Part shown: piece by piece, positions 35,353 through 41,544 of the stretch
How the letters are laid out: every line of letters starts with the position of its first letter
How positions within the stretch are numbered: position 1 is the first letter of the stretch
Source of the DNA: an uncultured Prochlorococcus sp.
GTDB taxonomy: Bacteria > Cyanobacteriota > Cyanobacteriia > PCC-6307 > Cyanobiaceae
Assembly (NCBI GenBank): GCA_902622625.1
Contig: CACNQS010000012.1
Location: forward strand, 1 to 41,544
Direction of reading: 5' to 3'
Length of the DNA: 41,544 nt
Notes under the pieces: model-generated
What the model saw: the letters and a program-made list of their open reading frames with translations, nothing else
Database searches by the model: none
Told to the model about the DNA's origin: nothing
Made by a program: the position numbers and the translations under genes

Positions 35353-35634
35353 TTAACAGTACAGAGCTACTGTTTGATCTAAATCCGCACAAGGTTCAAT
35401 AGAAAATTCCAATAACTCTCTCCAAGCACTCCACTGTTTCCAAATAGTTTCTAAAGAATCAGCATCTACAACAGAGTAACCATTGCCATGTTGAGGTAAG
35501 AAAATCCAAGATTTAACGTCATAACCCTCTGGTCTATTTTGTGGCCCTCCTTTGTCGTACCATTCTTTTAACATTTTGGATCCCTTGTCTTGGGCGTTTG
35601 CATCAGTGAATTTATAAGAAATTAGAAACAGCAT
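35353..35634 (-). CDS. DUF3303 family protein, 93 aa
   Basis: FLISYKFTDANAQDKGSKML, GYSVVDADSLETIWKQW and LEFSIEPCADL match the fold layout of the other two copies, with more divergence and a Cys-containing end. Divergent from the copy at 35837. Confidence 0.72.
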   Translation of the reverse strand: MLFLISYKFTDANAQDKGSKMLKEWYDKGGPQNRPEGYDVKSWIFLPQHGNGYSVVDADSLETIWKQWSAWRELLEFSIEPCADLDQTVALYC

Positions 35635-35836
35635 AAAAAGGTGCTAACTTTCTCTTATTTTAGTTTGAATTTAACTTAAAAGTAGCTTGAAATAATAGTT
35701 GAATCGTAAATATGACCTGTACTCTCAATTAATGGTTTCACTAATGTATCTTTCGAAATGGGCAATTAAAAATATTTATTTTCAGAAATTATTTTTTTTG
35801 CTAGTAATAGAAAGCCAATAAAAATTAAAAAATAAA

Positions 35837-36109
35837 ATGCTTTATGTTCAGCATTGGTCATTTAAGGCCGGATATCATCAAAAAGGTGCAGAAAAATTTC
35901 TTGGTGGTGGAGGAGATTATCCTGGAGTTGAGATGATTGGAAGATATCACGCACCAGGTTCTTTAGAGGGTTGGATAGTTTTAAAGACTAATGATCCAAA
36001 GGCAATATATCAACATGCCGCTGAATGGGGTGAATTTCTCAATTGGGAAACCACACCTGTATTTACTGATGAAGAAGCTGGTCCAATAGTTGCCAAAGTC
36101 TACTCATAG
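35837..36109 (+). CDS. DUF3303 family protein, 90 aa
   Basis: YVQHWSFKAGYHQKGAEKFL, SLEGWIVLKTNDPKAIYQHA and TTPVFTDEEAGP. The clearest family member here. A terminator follows at 36137-36160. Confidence 0.82.
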   Translation: MLYVQHWSFKAGYHQKGAEKFLGGGGDYPGVEMIGRYHAPGSLEGWIVLKTNDPKAIYQHAAEWGEFLNWETTPVFTDEEAGPIVAKVYS

Positions 36110-36136
36110 ATAGAGATTGACAGTCGATCTACAATA

Positions 36137-36160
36137 AGGGGCAATTAGCTCCTTTTTTTT
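36137..36160 (+). terminator. Terminator abutting the next start codon
   Basis: AGGGGC (36137-36142), loop AATTA, GCTCCT (36148-36153) with one G-U pair, then T to 36160. The ATG of the next gene is at 36161. Confidence 0.65.
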
Positions 36161-36424
36161 ATGAACACTCTCATAATTTCAACTTTTAGCTGTACATTTG
36201 ACGAATTTAAAAATGATGTAACAACATTATTTCTTGAAGAAATGTGTAAGGAGTTTGTAACTGATTATGAGTTTGTAAAAGTCAATGAACACAAATCTCA
36301 TTTATTAATGAACTGTACCGACTTAGAAAAACTAGGTGCAGAGATGGAATCTCCTTTCGCAAAGGAATGGGATAAAAAGAATAATTGTAAGGATACCGTA
36401 TATTCGATCAAACTTGTTGCGTAA
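36161..36424 (+). CDS. Hypothetical protein, 87 aa
   Basis: ATG directly after a T run, with no Shine-Dalgarno between. A small alpha-beta protein (NTLIISTFSCTFDEFKND, HLLMNCTDLEKLGAEME, DTVYSIKLVA), size and ends like DUF3303-type folds. Family unsure. Confidence 0.6.
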   Translation: MNTLIISTFSCTFDEFKNDVTTLFLEEMCKEFVTDYEFVKVNEHKSHLLMNCTDLEKLGAEMESPFAKEWDKKNNCKDTVYSIKLVA

Positions 36425-36436
36425 ATAAAACTCTTA

Positions 36437-36661
36437 CTAATTTTCTAGAACTCCTGCTACTTTTCTTTCCGCTAGTCTTTTTTTTAGAATTGAATAATTT
36501 TGTGAAGCCCATTTTCGAGAAATATCAAATTCAGCATCTAACTGCTCTCGCAGTAATTTTGCAATTTTAAATACTTCTACGAAGCCTAGATAAATTATTA
36601 CCAGCACCTTAGTTATGTTTACTGCTACAGCTGCTATCTTTTCAATTTTTTGATCTTGCAT
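36437..36661 (-). CDS. Membrane-helix hypothetical protein, 74 aa
   Basis: ATG at 36661. One helix (AAVAVNITKVLVIIYLGFVE) and a basic helical tail (REQLDAEFDISRKWASQ). Convergent with 36161-36424. Family unknown. Confidence 0.55.
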   Translation of the reverse strand: MQDQKIEKIAAVAVNITKVLVIIYLGFVEVFKIAKLLREQLDAEFDISRKWASQNYSILKKRLAERKVAGVLEN

Positions 36662-36768
36662 TTGAATTTATTGAAGCCCACTAAAATTACCAGTTGTAAG
36701 AAATTATGCAAATTAATTAGAGAAAAATCTTATGGGTGTTATTCTCATGGGGCATTGGATATGAAGTA

Positions 36769-36891
36769 TTGAAGGGATTTTTAAAGGAGCTTTGGCAGAA
36801 TCATCACGATCCATTCCATGCAATTTATGGAATAGCTGGAGTAATAGTATTGTTGGTAATTTATAACCATTTACTAAATAAATATCAGTAA
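36769..36891 (+). CDS. Small YQ-ending membrane protein, copy A, 40 aa
   Basis: Starts at TTG 36769 by comparison with copy B; a GTG at 36736 would add 11 residues. FLKELWQNHHDPFHAIYGIA then one helix (GVIVLLVIYNHLL) and the end NKYQ. Copy B at 39554 and a distant copy at 37711 share the plan. The stop codon lies in a 143-nt repeated element. Confidence 0.6.
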   Translation: MKGFLKELWQNHHDPFHAIYGIAGVIVLLVIYNHLLNKYQ

Positions 36892-37024
36892 CAAGAAACC
36901 CTTCCAGAAATTCCAACTACTGAAAGGGTTATTAAATCGACTCGCAACTATATAGAATCAATTTATGTCTTGCAGCAAACGTAGAGTGAGCTGATGAGGT
37001 TTGGCCTCAATTAATTTATAGCAA
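36882..37024 (+). repeat. 143-nt conserved element, copy A
   Basis: Matches 39676-39818 with 6 substitutions and no indels. It begins in the last codons of the YQ gene and is otherwise noncoding. It has a hairpin of about 10 pairs (AACCCTTCCAG with CTGAAAGGGTT), then GACTCGCAACTATAT, CTTGCAGCAAACGTAGAG and TGAGGTTTGGCCTCA, which can also fold. Probably a structured RNA or 3' UTR. Confidence 0.75.
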
Positions 37025-37045
37025 AAGAATATCAAATAAACTTAT

Positions 37046-37231
37046 TTAAACTTCCCAATCTATGTCATAGTTGTCATCCATATCTTTTTCATAAACCCTC
37101 GCAAGTTCTCGAAGTAAAGTTTTTACTTCCATATCTGTAGCTCCAGATTGGTCTTGGAACTTGGTGCAAATTGCCTTTAGTTCCTCATAAGCTTGTTCTA
37201 GCAATATTGTTTTTTGATCTGGATTTGCCAT
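37046..37231 (-). CDS. Hypothetical protein, 61 aa
   Basis: ATG at 37231. Helical and acidic (LLEQAYEELKAICTKFQ, TLLRELARVYEKDMDD), ending DIDWEV. It starts next to the stop of the 49-aa gene, with no gap. Function unknown. Confidence 0.6.
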   Translation of the reverse strand: MANPDQKTILLEQAYEELKAICTKFQDQSGATDMEVKTLLRELARVYEKDMDDNYDIDWEV

Positions 37232-37381
37232 TTAATTTTTGTCAACTACTTCTCCGCCATACTCTCTTGCTATTACATCTAAGCATCTAAGAATATCCTT
37301 GTTTTTTAATAGATCTGTTTGCTCTAAATAATTAAGAAGAGTTCTTATTTGTTCGATAGTATTTTCTTCTAATTCCTTCAT
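37232..37381 (-). CDS. Small helical protein, 49 aa
   Basis: ATG at 37381. EENTIEQIRTLLNYLEQTD and LRCLDVIAREYGGEVVD. Directly upstream of the 61-aa gene (TAA then ATG), so co-translated. Function unknown. Confidence 0.6.
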   Translation of the reverse strand: MKELEENTIEQIRTLLNYLEQTDLLKNKDILRCLDVIAREYGGEVVDKN

Positions 37382-37572
37382 AAGTCTCTTTCTATTAACT
37401 CTATCTTATATCTAACAGGAGCTTCTCCGAATGCTAAGACTGTTGATCTTGTTGCATTTGTTTTCTCTTCAGTCTTTCGTATTCAACTATTAAAAATATC
37501 TCCTTTAAGGTCTTCTAAAAAATTGGCAGTTTTAATGAAATTTGCTTTTATGAGTGTAGAGTTATCTTTATT

Positions 37573-37698
37573 ATGCAAATCTCATTTTTTGCAAAATTAG
37601 CTTTGTTTTTAACTCTTTATTGTATTTCTGATTTATCAATTAAAAATAATCTTTTGAGAAAAGCTATGAATAGAGCTCATAGAGCTAAAAAAATTTAA
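37573..37698 (+). CDS. Small membrane protein, 41 aa
   Basis: ATG at 37573. One helix (FFAKLALFLTLYCISDL) and a basic tail rich in Arg and Lys. 12 bases before the next gene. Family unknown. Confidence 0.5.
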   Translation: MQISFFAKLALFLTLYCISDLSIKNNLLRKAMNRAHRAKKI

Positions 37699-37710
37699 AC
37701 TTCCCAATCA

Positions 37711-37824
37711 ATGGAATTTTTAACTAATTTTTGGAATAATCAACCCACTACAGTTATGGGAATAGGTGTAGCAATATTTGTATTATTAGGAATTTATATA
37801 TCTTTACTCCAGACATATCAATAA
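37711..37824 (+). CDS. Small YQ-ending membrane protein, diverged copy, 37 aa
   Basis: ATG at 37711. EFLTNFWNNQPTTVMGIGVA then FVLLGIYISLL and the end QTYQ. It shares FL..(F/L)W.N, GI, (V/I)LL.IY..LL and YQ with copies A and B. It is not followed by the 143-nt element. Confidence 0.6.
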   Translation: MEFLTNFWNNQPTTVMGIGVAIFVLLGIYISLLQTYQ

Positions 37825-37825
37825 A

Positions 37826-38143
37826 TTAGTTAATTATTTTTTTAATTTTTTCTAGATTCCATTTATCAAATATTAATTTCATTTCTCTTTCGTAGTATCT
37901 TACTTTCTTCTCGAAAGGTAGTTGTTGAATAATTATCCCAAAGGGAAATTTAAAAAAAGAAGAGACATAAACAATATAAAACTCGATAAATGAAGGTTTT
38001 GGTGGGAGAGGTAAATTTTTTATATATGCCCAATCAATGCAAGGTTTTAGTTGCTTATCACTAGCGATAATATTTTTTTTACATCTCCACCAAGAGAATA
38101 GATAAATGCAAATAAAAATCGGTAACGGAAGAAGTCGCAACAT
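37826..38143 (-). CDS. Membrane-associated hypothetical protein, 105 aa
   Basis: ATG at 38143. N-terminal helix (LPLPIFICIYLFSWW), Pro-rich middle (NLPLPPKPSFIEFYIVYV) with a second hydrophobic part, and a basic end. Convergent with the YQ gene, 1 base apart. Family unknown. Confidence 0.6.
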   Translation of the reverse strand: MLRLLPLPIFICIYLFSWWRCKKNIIASDKQLKPCIDWAYIKNLPLPPKPSFIEFYIVYVSSFFKFPFGIIIQQLPFEKKVRYYEREMKLIFDKWNLEKIKKIIN

Positions 38144-38230
38144 TAATAAAAAAAGGTATTTCTTCAGGAGTTATTGATACAGGATAACCAAGCCTTAATT
38201 TACCTGCGGTCCAAGTAGTAAGCGTTTCTT

Positions 38231-38614
38231 TTATTCCCAAGCTTTCATATCAGTAGTTCCTTGTGATCTTTGCATCCAGGCATATTTCCATGTACCTTTT
38301 TCATTTTTAAAAATGCAAGTGTAAGTTGAAAGATCTTTATTTTGATTTCCTTTATAACTGAAGATTTCAATCAAAGTGAAAACCGCGTATGCCATCTCAC
38401 CGTAAATTTCAATTTTGTGGGTTTTGATTAGTTCTGAGGATTCTGCAACTAATTCTTTACTATCAAACATTCCAACTAATCCCTGCGCAGAAATTGGATT
38501 CCCACTTGGCCTTACAGCCAAAAAATCTTCAGTTGTATTCGGTATTAGATAAGAAGAATTTTCACTGGTTGCATAACCATAAATTAAATTTTCTATGGCT
38601 TTTGTACTTGACAT
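38231..38614 (-). CDS. NTF2-like protein, 127 aa
   Basis: Sequence plan of an NTF2-like cone: N-terminal helices (KAIENLIYGYATSENSSYL), then strands (IEIYGEMAYAVFTLIEIFSY, STYTCIFKNEKGTWKYAWM). Probably the picocyanobacterial DUF3804 group, from memory. Function unknown; the fold often binds small molecules. Confidence 0.65.
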   Translation of the reverse strand: MSSTKAIENLIYGYATSENSSYLIPNTTEDFLAVRPSGNPISAQGLVGMFDSKELVAESSELIKTHKIEIYGEMAYAVFTLIEIFSYKGNQNKDLSTYTCIFKNEKGTWKYAWMQRSQGTTDMKAWE

Positions 38615-38710
38615 TAAATAATGAGATAATTGCCTCTCATTGTAGATCGACTTTCAAAAAAATAAATTTTGGAGAACTGAAATTTTAAGTTAATCTCAAA
38701 TTGAGATCAA

Positions 38711-38735
38711 ATTGACATTAAAAAGTGATGTCAAT
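38711..38735. other. Hairpin ATTGACAT / ATGTCAAT
   Basis: Perfect 8-base arms around nine bases, upstream of the NTF2-like gene and 58 bases from the tRNA fragment. A T-run follows weakly on the plus strand (TTTT). It could be an operator or weak terminator. Confidence 0.35.
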
Positions 38736-38792
38736 TTTCCCATTAAAAAGGCTAGTCTGGGTAACTCTTTAGTATGACTTGGTTTTTAAGAG

Positions 38793-38840
38793 TCGGGGTG
38801 ACAGGATTCGAACCTGCGACCTGGTGCTCCCAAAGCACTC
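38793..38840 (-). repeat. 3' fragment of tRNA-Pro(UGG), probable attachment-site scar
   Basis: On the minus strand the 48 bases hold the anticodon loop TTTGGGA (anticodon TGG), the variable region, the T arm GCAGGTTCGAATCCTGT and the acceptor strand CACCCCGA. The 5' half is absent: bases beyond 38840 do not pair as a D arm or acceptor. Integrases that use tRNA 3' ends leave such copies. The next 100 bases contain GGACTAAT twice. Confidence 0.8.
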
Positions 38841-39082
38841 GCTAAAACAAGGATATTACTGAGACTTAATGCTATAACAGGACTTTTAGAGTAATAAGTA
38901 TGGACTAATTCGGACTAATAAGCCTAATTTTGGGTGCATTTTTGGTCCATTTTAGAAAGATACAAAATATAATTTACCAGCATTAGGTGGATTAGTTCCC
39001 CATCAATTGCCTAAAGACTAGCTTTCCCCTTATTTTTTTGTAAGTATGCGGTATATAGGCTTTCTCATAGGGGTTGACGATT

Positions 39083-39358
39083 ATGAAAATTCCAATCGAA
39101 ATGTTGAAAGAAATTAGAGAATGTGGGTACGATAAAAAGCTTGTATATAACTACATAAAAGAGCTATTAGACAGCGATAAAGAAATTAAAGAAAATAACA
39201 ATCTAGAGCTTTTAGACAATTACTTATTAGACAAAGATCCACAAGAAGTATCTAAAAATGCTCCTGAGATACTGATGGCAGCGGAGCTTTTGGACGCTTA
39301 TTTATTGGATAAAAGATTTATGAGAGAGCTTGAAGATGAAGAATATGATGCTGCTTAA
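39083..39358 (+). CDS. Acidic helical protein with internal repeat, 91 aa
   Basis: ATG 39083 is preceded by AGGGG at 39069-39073, preferred over TTG at 39074. LELLDNYLLDKDP (about 45-57) and AELLDAYLLDKRF (about 68-80) form an internal duplication. Highly charged, no membrane helix. Lies just after the tRNA fragment. Function unknown. Confidence 0.65.
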   Translation: MKIPIEMLKEIRECGYDKKLVYNYIKELLDSDKEIKENNNLELLDNYLLDKDPQEVSKNAPEILMAAELLDAYLLDKRFMRELEDEEYDAA

Positions 39359-39430
39359 TTAGATAAAGTACCTATTTTTTCCTATTTATTTAAAGGTTAT
39401 TCTTTTGAGCAAATAATTAGGATTAAGCCA

Positions 39431-39553
39431 ATGATGAAACTTGCAATCATTTTCTTACCAGTTCTCTTTGCAGTTATTTGGGCTGCTTTTGTTGGGTTAA
39501 GAATAAATAAAGTAGAAATTAGAGATGGAAAAAGAAAATTAGTTAATTATTAA
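39431..39553 (+). CDS. Small membrane protein, 40 aa
   Basis: ATG ATG start at 39431. One helix (LAIIFLPVLFAVIWAAFVGL) and a basic tail. The helix recalls PsbY, but the match is too loose to name it. Its stop is followed directly by the TTG of the YQ gene. Confidence 0.5.
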   Translation: MMKLAIIFLPVLFAVIWAAFVGLRINKVEIRDGKRKLVNY

Positions 39554-39685
39554 TTGAAAAGCTTACTACTCCCACTACAAGAGCTTTGGCAGAGTCATCA
39601 TGACCCAACTCATGCAGCTTATGGTATTAGTGGATTAATAGTATTGTTTATAATTTATAATCAATTACTCAATAAATATCAGTAA
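39554..39685 (+). CDS. Small YQ-ending membrane protein, copy B, 43 aa
   Basis: TTG 39554 is the only possible start, as a stop codon ends the preceding gene in the same frame. LQELWQSHHDPTHAAYGIS, helix GLIVLFIIYNQLL and end NKYQ. Close to copy A (about three quarters identical from ELWQ on by eye). Probably translated by coupling to the 40-aa gene. Confidence 0.6.
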   Translation: MKSLLLPLQELWQSHHDPTHAAYGISGLIVLFIIYNQLLNKYQ

Positions 39686-39818
39686 CAAGAAACCCCTTCA
39701 GAAATTCCAACTACTGAAAGGGTTATTAAATCGACTCGCAACTATATTGAATCAATCTATGTCTTGCAGCAAACGTAGAGTGTGCTGACGAGGTTTGGCC
39801 TCAATTAATTTATAGCAA
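39676..39818 (+). repeat. 143-nt conserved element, copy B
   Basis: Second copy of 36882-37024. The hairpin left arm is AACCCCTTCAG instead of AACCCTTCCAG; both pair with the same right arm with one C-A mismatch at different places, so the fold is kept. No coding frame is shared. Confidence 0.75.
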
Positions 39819-39833
39819 TAATTTTAAAAATAA

Positions 39834-40010
39834 CTTCTAAAAATAGAAGTCAAAGATTTTTCAAGTGCTGAAAAAGAAAAATTTGTTCAATTTACTCTTG
39901 TTGAGACAGATAGAAAAGGCGGAAAATATAGAATTGTTAATTGTTATCCAAATAAAGATCCGAAAAAATCGGTAATTAAAACAATCAAGACTAACTACAA
40001 GTTAAATTAG
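39834..40010 (+). pseudogene. Gene remnant without a start codon, about 58 codons
   Basis: An open frame (IEVKDFSSAEKEKFVQFTL, GGKYRIVNCYPNKDPKKS) ends at TAG 40008-40010. After the stop at 39831-39833 no ATG, GTG or TTG occurs before the coding-like part. It lies 15 bases after the repeat element, so the 5' end may have been lost when that element arrived. A rare ATA start cannot be ruled out. Confidence 0.45.
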
Positions 40011-40107
40011 TCTTAGGTTAACTAGATCAAATGAAAATATTTAAATGAGATTTAAAGCTGCTTTAAACTAAATAATCTATATAAAAAGAGTAGAAATATT
40101 TTTTATT

Positions 40108-40275
40108 ATGCATCCAAGCAAAGTAGTCAAAGATCCAAAAATCAACGATACTTATTACGATCCAGATGTAGATAAGCTTTATCAATATGTAAAAATTGGT
40201 GACTTTCCGCCAGAATGGGTAGTGACAAATATAGATGAAGATGACGATTATTATTACGCTTCGATGGGATATTAG
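40108..40275 (+). CDS. Acidic Tyr-rich protein, 55 aa
   Basis: ATG at 40108. Polar and acidic (INDTYYDPDVDKLYQYV; VTNIDEDDDYYYASMGY). No membrane helix. Followed by a long hairpin. Function unknown. Confidence 0.55.
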   Translation: MHPSKVVKDPKINDTYYDPDVDKLYQYVKIGDFPPEWVVTNIDEDDDYYYASMGY

Positions 40276-40305
40276 TTTTAATATCTATTATTAAATTCAA
40301 TAAAT

Positions 40306-40347
40306 TTGTCTCTTTAAAATTTTGTGTGAGGAAGATTAAAGAGACAA
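40306..40347. other. Large inverted repeat upstream of phoB
   Basis: TTGTCTCTTTAA (40306-40317) and TTAAAGAGACAA (40336-40347), perfect 12-base arms, 18-base loop. No T run follows, so it may be a hairpin at the 3' end of the 55-aa gene or an operator. Confidence 0.45.
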
Positions 40348-40491
40348 TCTAAATATAGATAAAAGGGTTTAAGGGAAAATTAAAAAGGAAATAATATTAA
40401 ATGAAAAAAATAATAATTCAATGTAAATTAATTATGAAATAATTAGATCAAATAATTTTGATTATATAAAATAAAATTGTTGGAACTTTCA

Positions 40492-41151
40492 ATGGCTATT
40501 AAAGATCATAAAAGTTTGCAAGACTCAATAATTCTTCTTGTAGAGGATGATAAGAGTATTAGGCTTACAGTCAGTGAAACCTTGAGAAGCGAAGGTTTTA
40601 GAGTATCAAGTTTCAAAGACGGTTTAAGTGCCTTAGATTTTATTAATAATGATATTAAAAAAGATGTTGACCTAATAATTCTAGATTTAATGTTGCCAGG
40701 ACTAAATGGATTAGAGTTATGTAGAAAAATAAGAAATGATGAAGACTATACACCCATACTAATTTTGAGTGCTAAAGATAATGAATCAGACAGGGTTCTT
40801 GGATTAGAGGTTGGTGCCGATGATTATTTAACAAAACCTTTTGGTTTAAATGAATTAATTGCTAGATCTAGAGCCTTAATAAGAAGATCTAAACGTAATA
40901 AAAAATATATAGAAAAATCAAAAACTGTTCTCGAGTTTAATCATATAAAAATGTTTTTGGAAGAATGTAGGGTAACTTCTTTTGATAGAGAAATAACATT
41001 ATCTCCAAAAGAATTTAAATTATTAGAGTTATTTATGAAAAATCCAAAAAGGGTATGGTCAAGAGATTTAATACTTGAAAAAATATGGGAAATTGACTTT
41101 ATTGGTGATACTAAAACTGTAGATGTTCATGTTAGGTGTCTCATGAACTGA
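40492..41151 (+). pseudogene. phoB: phoB response regulator, C-terminus lost
   Basis: An OmpR/PhoB-type regulator: receiver domain ILLVEDDKSIRL, phosphoacceptor Asp in LIILDLMLPGLNG, KPF; then a winged-helix domain through LSPKEFKLLELFMKNP and TKTVDVHVR. After VHVR the family continues with about 25-30 residues (W..R.KI ... GFGY); here three foreign residues and a stop follow. The recognition-wing loss should abolish DNA binding. ATG at 40492 is chosen; TTG at 40477 is possible. Confidence 0.85.
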
Positions 41152-41544
41152 AAACTCCTCTTACATCACTTATCTTAATTGGGGAAAGACTTGAATCAGT
41201 AGTATCAAAAAAGGATAGGTATCTTGTTAAAAGACTTAAGAAAGAGTCAAAAAGATTAAGAAAAATGGCCGAAGAGACTTTAGAGCTTTCTAAGCTAGAA
41301 AGTAACGAAGATTTTAATAAAAACAAAAAAATATCTATTTCAGATTTGATTATGGAATCTTGGCAAACACTAAAACCGCTTGCAGAAAAAAAGGATATAA
41401 AAATAAATTTATTTTCTCCAACAAAATATTATATATCTGGGGATATTGAAAATTTAAAAAGAGCATTTATAAATATTTTAGATAACGCTATTCGTTATTC
41501 CCCATCAAAAGAGGGCATACAAATTGAAATTTTTAAGAGAGCTA
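41139..41544 (+). pseudogene. phoR: phoR histidine kinase remnant, N-terminus lost, cut by window end
   Basis: In a different frame from phoB, starting at the H box SHELKTPLTSL (His at 41142-41144) followed by the HisKA helices (KRLKKESKRLRKMAEETLE) and the N box NILDNAIRYSPSKEG. All sequence before the H box (membrane, PAS) is gone and there is no start codon at the join. The fragment is probably not translated. Confidence 0.85.

Noticed and set aside
36713-36916. 67-aa minus-strand frame across YQ copy A
   Set aside because: Antisense to the YQ gene, whose frame is conserved in copy B; the antisense frame is not.
38793-38880. Intact tRNA-Pro gene
   Set aside because: The acceptor 5' strand and D arm are missing and the anticodon stem is incomplete.
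39431-39553. PsbY identity for the 40-aa membrane protein
   Set aside because: Only a loose hydrophobic pattern matches; the tail differs, so I leave it unnamed.
1-41544. CRISPR arrays, rRNA genes, insertion sequences
   Set aside because: No regularly spaced repeats, no rRNA-like sequence and no transposase or integrase frame were seen.

Overview
The window looks like a piece of a high-light-adapted Prochlorococcus chromosome. It is strongly AT-rich and gene-dense. It carries Ycf39, several high-light-inducible (Hli) proteins, an NTRC-type thioredoxin reductase fused to thioredoxin, split-subunit transhydrogenase genes, and many small protein families typical of marine picocyanobacteria (DUF1651, DUF2839, DUF3303, DUF3721). 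The organism call is inference from gene content; no search was run.

Layout. Positions 1-16405 are conserved core: ycf39 (cut by the left edge), infA, trxB/NTRC (-), pntAA-pntAB-pntB with a hydrolase gene, then a leftward run of membrane fusion protein, polA, cysS, dxr and a 2Fe-2S ferredoxin-like gene, and ychF (+). polA is split by a one-base frameshift at an A8 tract. Positions 16414-40350 are accessory in character: dozens of short genes, mostly 35-100 aa, many with one membrane helix, many in paralogous sets, with frequent overlaps and hairpin terminators. This stretch holds five hli genes, a class I glutamine amidotransferase, a secreted cupin, SelO, a SRAP peptidase, an RluF-like pseudouridine synthase, a probable metal-handling operon (DUF411, DUF3721, MauE/DoxX-like), a glutamine-riboswitch-like leader before a 56-aa gene, a duplicated 143-nt element, and a 3' tRNA-Pro fragment that looks like an integration scar.

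Positions 40492-41544 hold phoB joined out of frame to the 3' part of phoR. A deletion appears to have removed the end of the response regulator and the sensor half of the kinase, so the phosphate two-component system is probably dead here.

The most promising leads are the seven-gene metal operon with a perfect inverted repeat upstream, the duplicated 143-nt element (6 differences in 143 positions, no indels, hairpin kept by shifted changes) beside a family of tiny membrane proteins, the two orphan terminators around 31.2-31.4 kb that imply unannotated RNAs, the riboswitch-controlled small protein, and the phoB/phoR and polA lesions. Small genes under about 60 aa are called from start codon, reading frame, spacing and composition only and are less certain.
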